NCBI GenBank assembly: GCA_963783235.1 | Contig: CAWAMN010000002.1 | Span: 62,001 to 126,000, forward strand | Direction: 5' to 3' | Source: Thiohalomonas sp963783235 | GTDB taxonomy: Bacteria > Pseudomonadota > Gammaproteobacteria > Thiohalomonadales > Thiohalomonadaceae | DNA length: 64,000 nt | Shown here: positions 16,986 to 25,355 of the stretch, one piece after another | Layout of the letters: each line of letters begins with the position of its first letter | How positions within the stretch are numbered: the first letter of the stretch is position 1 | The notes under the pieces: generated by a model | Database searches by the model: none | What the model was told of the DNA's origin: nothing | What the model saw: only the letters and a program-made list of their open reading frames with translations | Translations under genes and position numbers: made by a program

Positions 16986-18795
16986 AATGGTCGCTTGCAA
17001 CTGCCGCTTCACCGGCCGTATCCAAATAGCGGCGGCACCACAGCTCGAGACTGATGACGGTAAAGATCTGCCGGGCCGCGAGCTGCGCCCGGTCACCATC
17101 CAGGCAATCGGTAATCAGAGCGGAGAGTCCCTCGCGACGCCAGAGGCCACGGTCCAGTGTCCGTGAATCCAGCAGCAGCCCGGTCATCCAATCGTGGAGG
17201 TCCCTTTTCAGCCACGAGGCGTAATCCGGCGAGGCCGTGAGAGGACGGCTGGTCGGGACGATGCCGCCGGAGGCGCGACTGAGGCGTTCACGCCATGCGG
17301 CGAGGCGATGATGGTATCGGAGCCTGCGCAGACCGTAAGAGAGCGGCAGACCGCCTGTTGTCGTCACCGGCAGCTCGGCCAATTCAGGGGCGGTCGACAG
17401 CAGTGCGCGTCGATAGACGGACTTCTCCCCCCAACGCAGGGAGGGCGGCAGCGCACGGGCAAAATCGACCACTTCGTTGTCCAGAAACAGCGGCCGAACC
17501 CGTATTCCCTCGGGAAACAGATGGGCCAGTCGACTGTCGAGGCGACGGTTCCACTGGCGGAGCGCCCAGTAATCCAGCCGATGACTTCCGTGGCGTGACG
17601 GACAGCGCGCAAGGTCGTCCCGAAGCCGGCGGCTCGCCGCGCCCTGCACCTGCCCGAGCCACTCCGGCTGAAGCAGTTGCGGCAGGTCCTCGTCCCCGAA
17701 AACTCGCAGCGCATCGAAGTGGCGTTTCGCCGTAAACTCACTGGCCCACTCCCGTGGACGCGCGGGCTGCCCAAAGACCGCGGCACCGCCGGACCCGGTG
17801 ACCACCACCGGGGAGTCGGTACCAATAGCGCCCCACGCCCCGAGCCCGTCAAACTGGATGCAGCTAAGCGGTTCGGGACTGCGCTCGACCCCCAGGGGGG
17901 CATAGGTCTTGAGCCTCTCCGGCCCCAGCGCATGGAAGCGGAAGGGAATGCCCGCGGTTTCCGCAACCTGCCAGGCAAACGCGGCCTCGGAACTGTTCGG
18001 CGCCCCGAAAGCCAAGCCCACCAGACGACTCCGATCGAGCGATCCGAGGGCGATCCGGGAACCGGTCCCTCCGCTCAACAGAAAAGCGCTGTTTCCCTCG
18101 TTCGCCTGCCTGCGGCGTGCGCTGCCACGGAGCACTTCCACGGCATCCGACACATAGCTTCGGGACGAGCGACCGCTCTCCTCCTCTTGCAGGACGAAAT
18201 CCCAGTAGCGAAGTGTACGCACACCCTCCACCTCGCAGAGATCGACAGTGCCCGGGACGATTTCGGAAACGCCTTCCACCAGCGTGTCATCGGCCTGGAA
18301 CAGGTTCAGCCCGAGGAAGTCGGCCAGGCCTGCTGCGTTGAGGCGAGGGGAAAATTCGGGGTCGGCGAGCATCGCCTTGGGCGAGGAGGCCCAAACGTGA
18401 CGGCCATCCGCGAATGCCGTGTAGAGCGGATGGAGCCCGAAGCGGTCGTTTCCGACCATCAGACGTTTGCGCTCCGCATCCCATAGAGCCAACGCGAAGG
18501 TACCGTTCAGCGCCTCTATGAAGCCCTCCCCGCGCTCCCGATAGAGCCCCGCAATCCAGCGCTCCGGTGCATCACACCCCTCTCCCAGCAGTTCGCCCTC
18601 GAACAGCACGCAAACGCTGCGTGCGGCATCCCAAAAGGGCGATTTTCCGCCACAGGAGGCGAGTACCACTTCGCCATCCATGTCGAGGGCGGGCTCACAA
18701 TCGGGGCGGCCGAGTCCACGCAACATGGCCGCCACAGTCCGGGCGCTCTCTCCGGTACGACCGCGCGGGTCGTAGCTAACTACGATTCCTGCCAT
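16972..18795 (-). CDS. Degenerate class II asparagine-synthase-like protein
   Basis: ATG 18795 gives 607 residues with the overall AsnB layout: an N-terminal Ntn-amidotransferase-like domain (1-190; LNGTFALALWD, GNDRFGLHPLY, ASSPKAM) and a C-terminal ATP-pyrophosphatase-like domain. Both active sites look altered. The nucleophile Cys2 of true glutaminases is Ala (start MAGIV), and the PPi-loop SGGxDS reads SGGTGS at 241-246. Glutamine-dependent asparagine synthesis is therefore unlikely. Relatives with a lost glutaminase site include beta-lactam synthetases and lasso-peptide cyclases, but no precursor gene is evident. The last codons and stop come from a family 2 MITE remnant. Function unknown. 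Confidence 0.8.
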   Translation of the reverse strand: MAGIVVSYDPRGRTGESARTVAAMLRGLGRPDCEPALDMDGEVVLASCGGKSPFWDAARSVCVLFEGELLGEGCDAPERWIAGLYRERGEGFIEALNGTFALALWDAERKRLMVGNDRFGLHPLYTAFADGRHVWASSPKAMLADPEFSPRLNAAGLADFLGLNLFQADDTLVEGVSEIVPGTVDLCEVEGVRTLRYWDFVLQEEESGRSSRSYVSDAVEVLRGSARRRQANEGNSAFLLSGGTGSRIALGSLDRSRLVGLAFGAPNSSEAAFAWQVAETAGIPFRFHALGPERLKTYAPLGVERSPEPLSCIQFDGLGAWGAIGTDSPVVVTGSGGAAVFGQPARPREWASEFTAKRHFDALRVFGDEDLPQLLQPEWLGQVQGAASRRLRDDLARCPSRHGSHRLDYWALRQWNRRLDSRLAHLFPEGIRVRPLFLDNEVVDFARALPPSLRWGEKSVYRRALLSTAPELAELPVTTTGGLPLSYGLRRLRYHHRLAAWRERLSRASGGIVPTSRPLTASPDYASWLKRDLHDWMTGLLLDSRTLDRGLWRREGLSALITDCLDGDRAQLAARQIFTVISLELWCRRYLDTAGEAAVASDHSTAR

Positions 18796-18957
18796 ACGTC
18801 TCCGTTCCGGCTCCGACGGTCGCTTACGCTCCGCCCTTGAGTAGACACTACGCGTCCTTTGAAAAGAGAAGTATGGCAAGAAGCGTCCACCTTACCAGTG
18901 AAGATAAAGAAGCTTCCCACCGAGCGGAAAGTCGGAGACACCGGCCCTATGTTCGGA

Positions 18958-19350
18958 TCAGCCCATTTTTGCCAATCCGAGCAGCAGTTCGATGAGTCCG
19001 GCCGCTTCGCCGAGATGCGGGGTGACACGCACGACCAGCTCCGGGTGCTCCCGGCGGATGACCTCGACCTGTTCAGGAATGTCGTCGGCCACGTGGCGGC
19101 CCTGGCCAAGGAAATAGGGAACAATGGCCAAACCCGCCGCCCCCGCATCGACACAAGCCCCTGCGCCCTGCAGGAGATTCGGCTCCGCCAATTCCAGGAA
19201 CGCGTGTCGGACCGCGACGAAACGTCCGGTCGCGGCCTGTTCCAGCCGGGCCGCCAACCGGGCAATCTCCCGGTTGGCGGCCACTCGCCGGCTGCCGTGG
19301 GCCACCAGCAGCATTGCTTCGGGCCTGGGATTTTGCTCCTCGGGTTTCAT
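18958..19350 (-). CDS. CbiX/SirB-type sirohydrochlorin chelatase-like protein
   Basis: A single-domain chelatase homologue of 130 residues; family members insert Co or Fe into sirohydrochlorin for cobalamin or sirohaem. Seen: LLVAHGSRR near the N-terminus with the metal-binding His, and the second half-motif AIVPYFLGQGRHVADDIP near residue 90 with the second His. The length matches short CbiX proteins. ATG 19350 is chosen because AAGG lies eight bases upstream. No sirohaem or B12 genes are nearby, so the metal and pathway are not decided. Confidence 0.85.
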   Translation of the reverse strand: MKPEEQNPRPEAMLLVAHGSRRVAANREIARLAARLEQAATGRFVAVRHAFLELAEPNLLQGAGACVDAGAAGLAIVPYFLGQGRHVADDIPEQVEVIRREHPELVVRVTPHLGEAAGLIELLLGLAKMG

Positions 19351-19435
19351 GGGCGAGACCTTGGATAATAGAACCACTGAGACCACGCCCTATGCTACAC
19401 ATTGGACAGGGACGATAGGACTCGGCCAGCCACGT

Positions 19436-21301
19436 ATGAACGATGGTTTAAATGAAAACCGGCTCGCTGACCAGCCGATGCGGCTGCTCGCCGCCGCGGT
19501 CGAATCCTCCAGCGACGCCATCATCACGAAGGATCTGGAAGGCCACATCCTCAGCTGGAATGCCGCGGCGGAGGCGCTTTACGGCTACGGGCGGAGGGAG
19601 GTCCTGGGAAAACCTGTGGCTCTTATCGAACCACCGGATCGACGCGGGGAAACCGAGCACATCCTCGAAAGCATCCGCAAGGGAGAGGGGGTGTCGAGAT
19701 TCGAGACGGTGAGGTTGCGAAAGGATGGTAATCCTGTGGAGATCTCCCTGAATGTTTCACCTGTCCTGGATGCGAATGGAGAGGTTTTTGCCGCCTCCAG
19801 CATCGCCCACGACATTTCCGAAAAGAAGCGCATGGAGGCCGCACTCAGGGTCAGTGAGGAGCGGTTTCGTCTGCTGACCGAACACATCGAATCCGTCTTC
19901 TGGATCAGCGCACCCGGGGCCGACCCCATGTTCTATGTCAGCCCCGCCTTCGAAAGACTTTGGGCACGGGGTCGAGACGAACTCATCAGCAACCCGGCCA
20001 CCCTGCGGGACACCATCCACCCCGACGATCGGCTCACCTATGAGGCGGCTCTCGACCAACACGCCAAGGGTCGGACCTACGATGCGGAATACCGCATCAT
20101 GCTCCCGGATGGGACGGTACGCTGGATTCGGGACCGCGGATTCCCGGTTCCCGACGAACACGGCCATTCACGCCTGATGACCGGCCTCGCTATGGATATC
20201 ACCGAGCTCAAACGTATCCAGGAAGACCTGGACCGTCGCCAGCAGGAGTTCGCGACACTCGTGGAAAACGCCCCGGACATGATCATCCGGTTCGACACCG
20301 CCATGCGGGTTGTTTATGTCAATCCCGCAGCCGAAGAGTACCTCGGCAAATCCCGAGACGAGGTGATCGGCCGATCCCTGGAGGAAATCGAACTGACCAG
20401 GGAGGAGGCGGCGAACTGGAAGCACAGCGTTGGCAGTGTGCTGGAAACCGGCCGGATACTTTCGGAACCGCACTACGTCTGGGGGCCCGAAGGGAAACGG
20501 TACTTCGAGGCCCACCTCTCGCCGGAGTGTCGAACGGGTAAAACCGTCGATACGGTACTGGCGGTCATCCGGGACCTGACGCCCCTCAAGCGCAACGAAG
20601 AGGCACTGCAGCGCCGCACCGATGAGCTGCAGCGCCTCAATGCGGAACTGGATGAATTCACTTCCATTGCCTCTCATGATCTGAAAGCGCCGTTACGGGC
20701 GGTTGCCAACCTCGCCGCCTGGGTCGATGAGGATGCCGGCGACCGGCTGGATGAGGAGAATCGTGATCGTTTACGGCTGGTTCAGGAACGGGTCGCCCGG
20801 ATGAGCCGTTTGATCGACGGCTTGTTGGCTTTCGCCCGAACCGGACGCATCAATGCCGAGGCCTCCGAACGGGTTTCACTCTCCCCTCTTCTGATGGAGC
20901 TACTGAACGAACTCCCGGTGCCACAAGGCTTCCGTATTGACCTGGACGAATCGCTACCCACACTTCAGGCCGATCCATTGCACCTGCGGCAGATTTTCCA
21001 AAACCTGATCACCAACGCCTTCACCCATCATGACCAGCCCCAAAAAGGCCATCTTCGAATCGCTGCGATCGAGGAGACCAACCGCTGGATCATCGAAATA
21101 GCCGACGATGGGCCCGGTATTCCCATCCATGAGCGCGGCATTGTCTTCAAAATGTTCGCGAAGGGCCCGGCCCCCACGGGCGACCATACCGGCGTCGGGC
21201 TGGCCGTGGTGAAAAAACTGGTTGTCAGCTACGGCGGCCAAATCGAAGTCGACGACAACCAACCCCGGGGCGCGCTATTTCGAATCTATTGGCCCAAATA
21301 A
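19436..21301 (+). CDS. PAS-domain sensor histidine kinase (cytoplasmic)
   Basis: ATG 19436 gives 621 residues; an upstream extension to 19124 overlaps CbiX and is rejected. There are no transmembrane segments. Three PAS domains lie in series (about 15-130, 140-265, 275-390), with PAC ends such as IAHDISEKK and AMDITELKR. A HisKA domain follows with the phospho-acceptor in SIASHDLKAPLRA. The HATPase_c domain has the N box (NLITNAFTHHD), G1 box (DDGPGIP) and G2 (TGVGLAVVKK). No response regulator is adjacent. It is paralogous to the broken kinase at 25356. Confidence 0.92.
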   Translation: MNDGLNENRLADQPMRLLAAAVESSSDAIITKDLEGHILSWNAAAEALYGYGRREVLGKPVALIEPPDRRGETEHILESIRKGEGVSRFETVRLRKDGNPVEISLNVSPVLDANGEVFAASSIAHDISEKKRMEAALRVSEERFRLLTEHIESVFWISAPGADPMFYVSPAFERLWARGRDELISNPATLRDTIHPDDRLTYEAALDQHAKGRTYDAEYRIMLPDGTVRWIRDRGFPVPDEHGHSRLMTGLAMDITELKRIQEDLDRRQQEFATLVENAPDMIIRFDTAMRVVYVNPAAEEYLGKSRDEVIGRSLEEIELTREEAANWKHSVGSVLETGRILSEPHYVWGPEGKRYFEAHLSPECRTGKTVDTVLAVIRDLTPLKRNEEALQRRTDELQRLNAELDEFTSIASHDLKAPLRAVANLAAWVDEDAGDRLDEENRDRLRLVQERVARMSRLIDGLLAFARTGRINAEASERVSLSPLLMELLNELPVPQGFRIDLDESLPTLQADPLHLRQIFQNLITNAFTHHDQPQKGHLRIAAIEETNRWIIEIADDGPGIPIHERGIVFKMFAKGPAPTGDHTGVGLAVVKKLVVSYGGQIEVDDNQPRGALFRIYWPK

Positions 21302-21505
21302 ACGGAGTGCGCTTCCCGCAGAACGTTTGACCTGCTCCTGGTTCGGCGTAAGATGAAAAAGGCCTAACTTGGATTCGCGTACTCAGCCGTTTCCGGGCAA
21401 AACCGAAGACGCACCTACCGTTCAATGTACGCTTGAGTCCCTCGGCACCAATCCGGGACAGGGACCCGTTGCCTATTAAGACCGTTTTCGGCAGAGGGCA
21501 GCAGC

Positions 21506-21955
21506 GTGAACCGTTACCCCGCGATCGCCCTTACCGGGCTGATCCTCCTCGCCACCTCCGCTGTTGTGGCATGGTTCGCAGACAGCGGTGTCAATCCCCC
21601 CGTGACTGCCCGATCGACTTCCGAGCCCACCTGGGGGCTGCGTCTGGGTCACAACACTCCCGTTGACAGTGCGCTGCACCAGGCCTCACTACGGTACGCC
21701 GAACGGGTCGAGCGCAAGAGCGCCGGCCGGATCCATATCGAGGTCTTTCGGGCACAGTTCAGGCGTTGGCCGAGCGTAACGCCCCCCTTCCCCTCATCGC
21801 TCACTGGGGGATCACCGGCAGTGCGCTATGCGCCTGCCTTCACCCCTGAACGCCACGATGGGCTCGGTCCGGAGGACTACTGCATGGCCCGTTTCGACCA
21901 GGACGGAGCCATAATCCCGCTGGGAGGGGACCCCGCTGCCGGTGCATCACCGTGA
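21506..21955 (+). pseudogene. Truncated TRAP-type (DctP-like) solute-binding protein remnant
   Basis: A GTG-started reading frame of 149 residues. The first 78 residues look like the beginning of a periplasmic DctP protein: signal/anchor helix (AIALTGLILLATSAVVAWF) and then LRLGHNTPVDSALHQAS ... RIHIEVF. After that the similarity stops, and the remaining 70 residues (from about FRAQFRRWPS) look like unrelated translated sequence, consistent with a deletion or frameshift. Family members are about 330 residues. The frame overlaps the start of the next gene by four bases. It could still be expressed as a short anchored protein, but I regard it as a fragment. Confidence 0.65.
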
Positions 21956-24663
21956 TGAGGCCTGCACACCATACCCGTCCGAAGCGAAAGCGCAGCCTCA
22001 AGCGAAAAGTCATCGTGCTGGTATCGGGCTTCGTCGCCACAACGATGGTGGTAGTGACGGTAGTCGTCGCTATCCTGCTGGACGGCTACCTGAGCCATCA
22101 GATGCAAAACACCCTGAAGGACGTCGGTTATTCGGTACAAATGCTACTGGAGCAACGTATCGCCTATCTGGTGGAGAACACCGAGCGGCTAACGGAAAAC
22201 CAGTTGGTGATAAACGGCCTGCTCGACCCACAAGGACGTCAGACCTACCTACCGAAACTGTCAGAGAACTTTGCCCAAGGGCGAGATGTACTCGCCTTCT
22301 CGCTCGTCGATTTCGATGGGCGCCCCATCTACCAGAATGGTAGTGAACTGCCCGACTACAACAGCTCCCGGGAATTGAGGACGGCCCTGGCCATGGGGCA
22401 ACTCACCCTGTTCATCCGGCCGCCGGAAAACCATCTGGTGGTGGCTGCGCCCGTCGAGTTTTACGAGACCGCCCAGGGGGCGGTGGTGGTGGAGTTCGAC
22501 TTGGAGGCGATCAGCCAACGCAATCGGCTGAATCACCCCACGGCCTACTACAAGCTATTTCATGGAAACCGGGAAATCCTCTCCCGTAACTTTTCAGCCG
22601 AAGAGCACTACATCGGAGAACGGGTCACCGCCGACGGTGCATCGCCGATGCTGCGCCGGCTGCAGCTTCAGCTGGAGATTGGGTTACCGGAAACGGTCTA
22701 CCGTGCTCCTGTGTGGGAAGCCGTACAACACTTCGTCTTTCTCGGTGCCCTCCTCACCATCGCGGCGGTTTTTATGTCGGCCTGGATCGCCAATACCATC
22801 GCCCGTCCCATTCTCACCTTGTACCGACGGGTGACCGCCAAGGAGCCCACCGAGGGCCTCGAAAACGCCCTTGGTACCGGCGACGAGCTGGAGGAACTGG
22901 CCCACGGGTTCGCCCTGCGTACCGCCGAACTCAAGGAGCAGCAGCAGCGACTCGAACGGATGGCGCATTTCGATGCCTTGACCCAACTACCCAACCGCGT
23001 ACTGCTGGCGGATCGAATGCAGCAGGCGCTTGCCCGTGCTGAACGATCCGGTGCGTTGCTGGCGATCTGCTATCTGGACCTGGACGGATTCAAGCCGATC
23101 AACGACCGCTATGGGCATGGGTTCGGCGATATGCTGCTCGTGGAAGTGGCGGCCCGACTGCGCCAAGCAGTGCGGGGCACCGATACCGTGGCGCGCCTTG
23201 GCGGCGACGAATTCGTCCTGCTGTTGGCCGATCTTCGCTATCAGAGTGAGTGTGAGCACACCCTTGATCGGCTACTGAAATCGGTCGCCCAACCCTACCC
23301 GCTGGGAGCGGGGCTAAACGTTGAGGTTTCGGCGAGCGTCGGTGTCACCCTCTTCCCGATGGACGACAGCGACTCCGATACCCTGTTGCGCCATGCCGAT
23401 CAGGCCATGTATCTGGCCAAGCAGAACGGCCGCAACCAATATCACCTGTTCGATCCGGACCATGACCGTCAGATCCGGACCCACCGCGAGGCACTCTTCC
23501 GTCTGGAGCAGGCGTTGGCCCGTGAGGAGTTTGTGCTTCACTACCAACCCAAGATCAATATGCGCGATGGGACGGTAATCGGGGCCGAAGCGCTTATCCG
23601 CTGGCAGCATCCCGAGCGCGGATTGCTCCCGCCGGGAGAATTCCTGCCACTCATCGAAAACACCGATCTTGTGGTAAGCGTCGATGAATGGGTGCTGCGG
23701 CGGGCCCTGTCAGATCTGGGAGGGTGGCTTGGCCAGGGGCTGGACCTGAGCGTGAGTGTCAATATCGCCGGTCGCCACCTCCAACGGCGAGATTTTCGCG
23801 CCGGCCTCGAAGCACTCCTCGCACAGCACCGGCAGATACCGCGAGGCGCGCTGGAGCTGGAGATCCTGGAAACCACCGCCCTTGCCGACCTCCAGCAGGT
23901 ATCGAAGCTTATCGAGGCGTGTCAGGAACTCGGGATAAGCTTCGCCCTGGACGACTTCGGAACCGGCTATTCCTCTCTCGGCTACCTCAAGCAGCTACCG
24001 GCCGAAGTGCTCAAGATCAACAAGTCCTTCGTTTGCGATATGCTTGATGACCGCGAAGACTTGGCCATCGTCGAGGGCATTATCGGCCTCACTCGCGCGT
24101 TTGGCCGGCGCGTTATCGCCGAGGGGGTGGAGACGGTGGAACACGGCGTAATGCTGCTTCAGCTCGGTTGCGATCTGGGCCAGGGCTTCGGCATCGCCGA
24201 GCCGATGCCCCCCGCTCAGATTCCCGAATGGGTGCGTCACTACCGTGTCGACCCGCTCTGGCAAGAGACCGAACGGGTGGTATGGAGCCATGAGGACTTG
24301 CCACTCATCACCGCCGAGTTCGAGCATCAGCACTGGTTCCAGGAGTTGGAGGCCTATCTGGATGCCGATCCCGGCGAAGCCGGTCCTCCTCCGGACGCCG
24401 AGAACTGCCGTTTTGGACACTGGCTGGCGCAGACCGGAGAAGAACAGTATCGCGTCCGATACGGCTTCCCGGCCCTTGTCGCCCTCCACACCGAAATCCA
24501 TGCGCTTGCCAACGAGTTGCTTCGGTTGCGGGAAAAAGGCGAGCGCGACCGCATAGGGGAGCGTCGAGGTGAACTCGTTCGACTCCGCAACCGGCTGGTT
24601 AAGCAGCTCCGGAACCTGCGCACCAAGCCGGCCTCACGAGCGGGATCTGTCCAGGCCAGATAA
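21952..24663 (+). CDS. Membrane GGDEF-EAL protein with C-terminal CZB (zinc-binding) domain
   Basis: A c-di-GMP-metabolising enzyme of about 902 residues; GTG 21952 or ATG 21955 may be the start. An N-terminal basic stretch leads to transmembrane helix 1 (about 19-42), an extracytoplasmic sensor region (45-250), helix 2 (258-280), GGDEF (340-500) and EAL (510-755). The GGDEF motif is intact (RLGGDEFVL near 415). EAL is intact (GAEALIRWQ near 545), with DDFGTGYSSL and the catalytic Lys in LKINKSF. The last 110 residues carry a CZB pattern: HHWF near 793, CRFGHWL near 820 and HTEIHAL near 845, giving His/Cys/His/His ligands. Zinc control of c-di-GMP turnover, as in E. coli DgcZ, is inferred. 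Confidence 0.9.
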   Translation: MMRPAHHTRPKRKRSLKRKVIVLVSGFVATTMVVVTVVVAILLDGYLSHQMQNTLKDVGYSVQMLLEQRIAYLVENTERLTENQLVINGLLDPQGRQTYLPKLSENFAQGRDVLAFSLVDFDGRPIYQNGSELPDYNSSRELRTALAMGQLTLFIRPPENHLVVAAPVEFYETAQGAVVVEFDLEAISQRNRLNHPTAYYKLFHGNREILSRNFSAEEHYIGERVTADGASPMLRRLQLQLEIGLPETVYRAPVWEAVQHFVFLGALLTIAAVFMSAWIANTIARPILTLYRRVTAKEPTEGLENALGTGDELEELAHGFALRTAELKEQQQRLERMAHFDALTQLPNRVLLADRMQQALARAERSGALLAICYLDLDGFKPINDRYGHGFGDMLLVEVAARLRQAVRGTDTVARLGGDEFVLLLADLRYQSECEHTLDRLLKSVAQPYPLGAGLNVEVSASVGVTLFPMDDSDSDTLLRHADQAMYLAKQNGRNQYHLFDPDHDRQIRTHREALFRLEQALAREEFVLHYQPKINMRDGTVIGAEALIRWQHPERGLLPPGEFLPLIENTDLVVSVDEWVLRRALSDLGGWLGQGLDLSVSVNIAGRHLQRRDFRAGLEALLAQHRQIPRGALELEILETTALADLQQVSKLIEACQELGISFALDDFGTGYSSLGYLKQLPAEVLKINKSFVCDMLDDREDLAIVEGIIGLTRAFGRRVIAEGVETVEHGVMLLQLGCDLGQGFGIAEPMPPAQIPEWVRHYRVDPLWQETERVVWSHEDLPLITAEFEHQHWFQELEAYLDADPGEAGPPPDAENCRFGHWLAQTGEEQYRVRYGFPALVALHTEIHALANELLRLREKGERDRIGERRGELVRLRNRLVKQLRNLRTKPASRAGSVQAR

Positions 24664-24704
24664 AACCCCGTCCGACTCCCCTGCTCATGGGTGGCGGCTA
24701 AGTA

Positions 24705-24830
24705 TTAAGGGATAAGGCCGAGAATGCCGACGATGATCAGATACACGGCCACGATGTAGTTCAGCAGCCGCGGCATCATCAATATCAGGATGCCGGCGAG
24801 CAGTGCGACAACGGGCTGCAGGGTCACCAT
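24705..24830 (-). CDS. DUF3096-type 41-residue membrane peptide
   Basis: A tiny hydrophobic protein with two short helices around a turn (LLAGILILMMPRLLNYIVAV). The motif MPRLLNYIVA and the length are as I remember for DUF3096 proteins. ATG 24830 is used; the longer frame upstream runs into the MITE and is not real. Function unknown. Confidence 0.75.
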   Translation of the reverse strand: MVTLQPVVALLAGILILMMPRLLNYIVAVYLIIVGILGLIP

Positions 24831-24947
24831 GTTTGGAAATCCTTGTTTCTGGCAGTCACTTCCAGTGTAGGCTTGCCTGCTCTCTTGCACCCACCACTCC
24901 GGGGCCTTGTCCCTACGCTCTATGCTTACCCTCAGTGAACTGGCGGA

Positions 24948-25340
24948 CTGGTGTACTGTTGCATGCTTGGCGATACTTTCAGAGCCCCCCAAAAATGTCA
25001 GGACAAGGCGCAGCGCGCAGGCAATGGTTATTCCCTTGTCAAGCGCTGCACGAATCCTCCGGGAGCGGATTCGGACAGCCGAAGGCTGGCCCGAAGGGCG
25101 GACTCCAGGGATGGAGTCCGCAACGCCGTCATGGCGTTTTTGGGGGGCTCCCTTCGGGCGAGCCGCTGGCCGGCCATCTGCGGCGTTACGTTTCTTGGAA
25201 AGGGCGCGCCATTCCCTGCGAAACGCGCCTTGCATGATGTGCATGGATGCACAAATGCCGCGGGCGCAGGGATGCGCAGAAGCGGTCTGGCCGGCCAGCG
25301 GCTCGCTGAATGCACCGCCAAGCATGCAACAGTACACTAG
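24948..25340. mobile_element. MITE-like family 2, full copy 1 (393 bases)
   Basis: The terminal inverted repeats begin TGTACTGTTGCATGCTTGGC and extend imperfectly for about 30 bases. The right flank is CTAG and the left is CTGG. It is nearly identical to the copy at 58854-59174 in opposite orientation, except for an additional 72-base block at 25051-25122 made of two small palindromes. It has no convincing coding capacity; open frames in it are by-products of the inverted repeat. This fills most of the 525-base gap between the DUF3096 gene and the broken kinase. Confidence 0.85.
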
Positions 25341-25355
25341 CTCGGAGGTCGCAGC

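Noticed and set aside
16972..18795. Lasso-peptide or beta-lactam biosynthetic cluster
   Set aside because: Only the asparagine-synthase fold is present; no precursor peptide, RRE/leader peptidase or companion enzyme is seen nearby.
24951..25340. Open frames on both strands inside the family 2 element (repeated at 58854-59174)
   Set aside because: They arise from the inverted-repeat structure, are mirrored on both strands and have no ribosome-binding sites or motifs.
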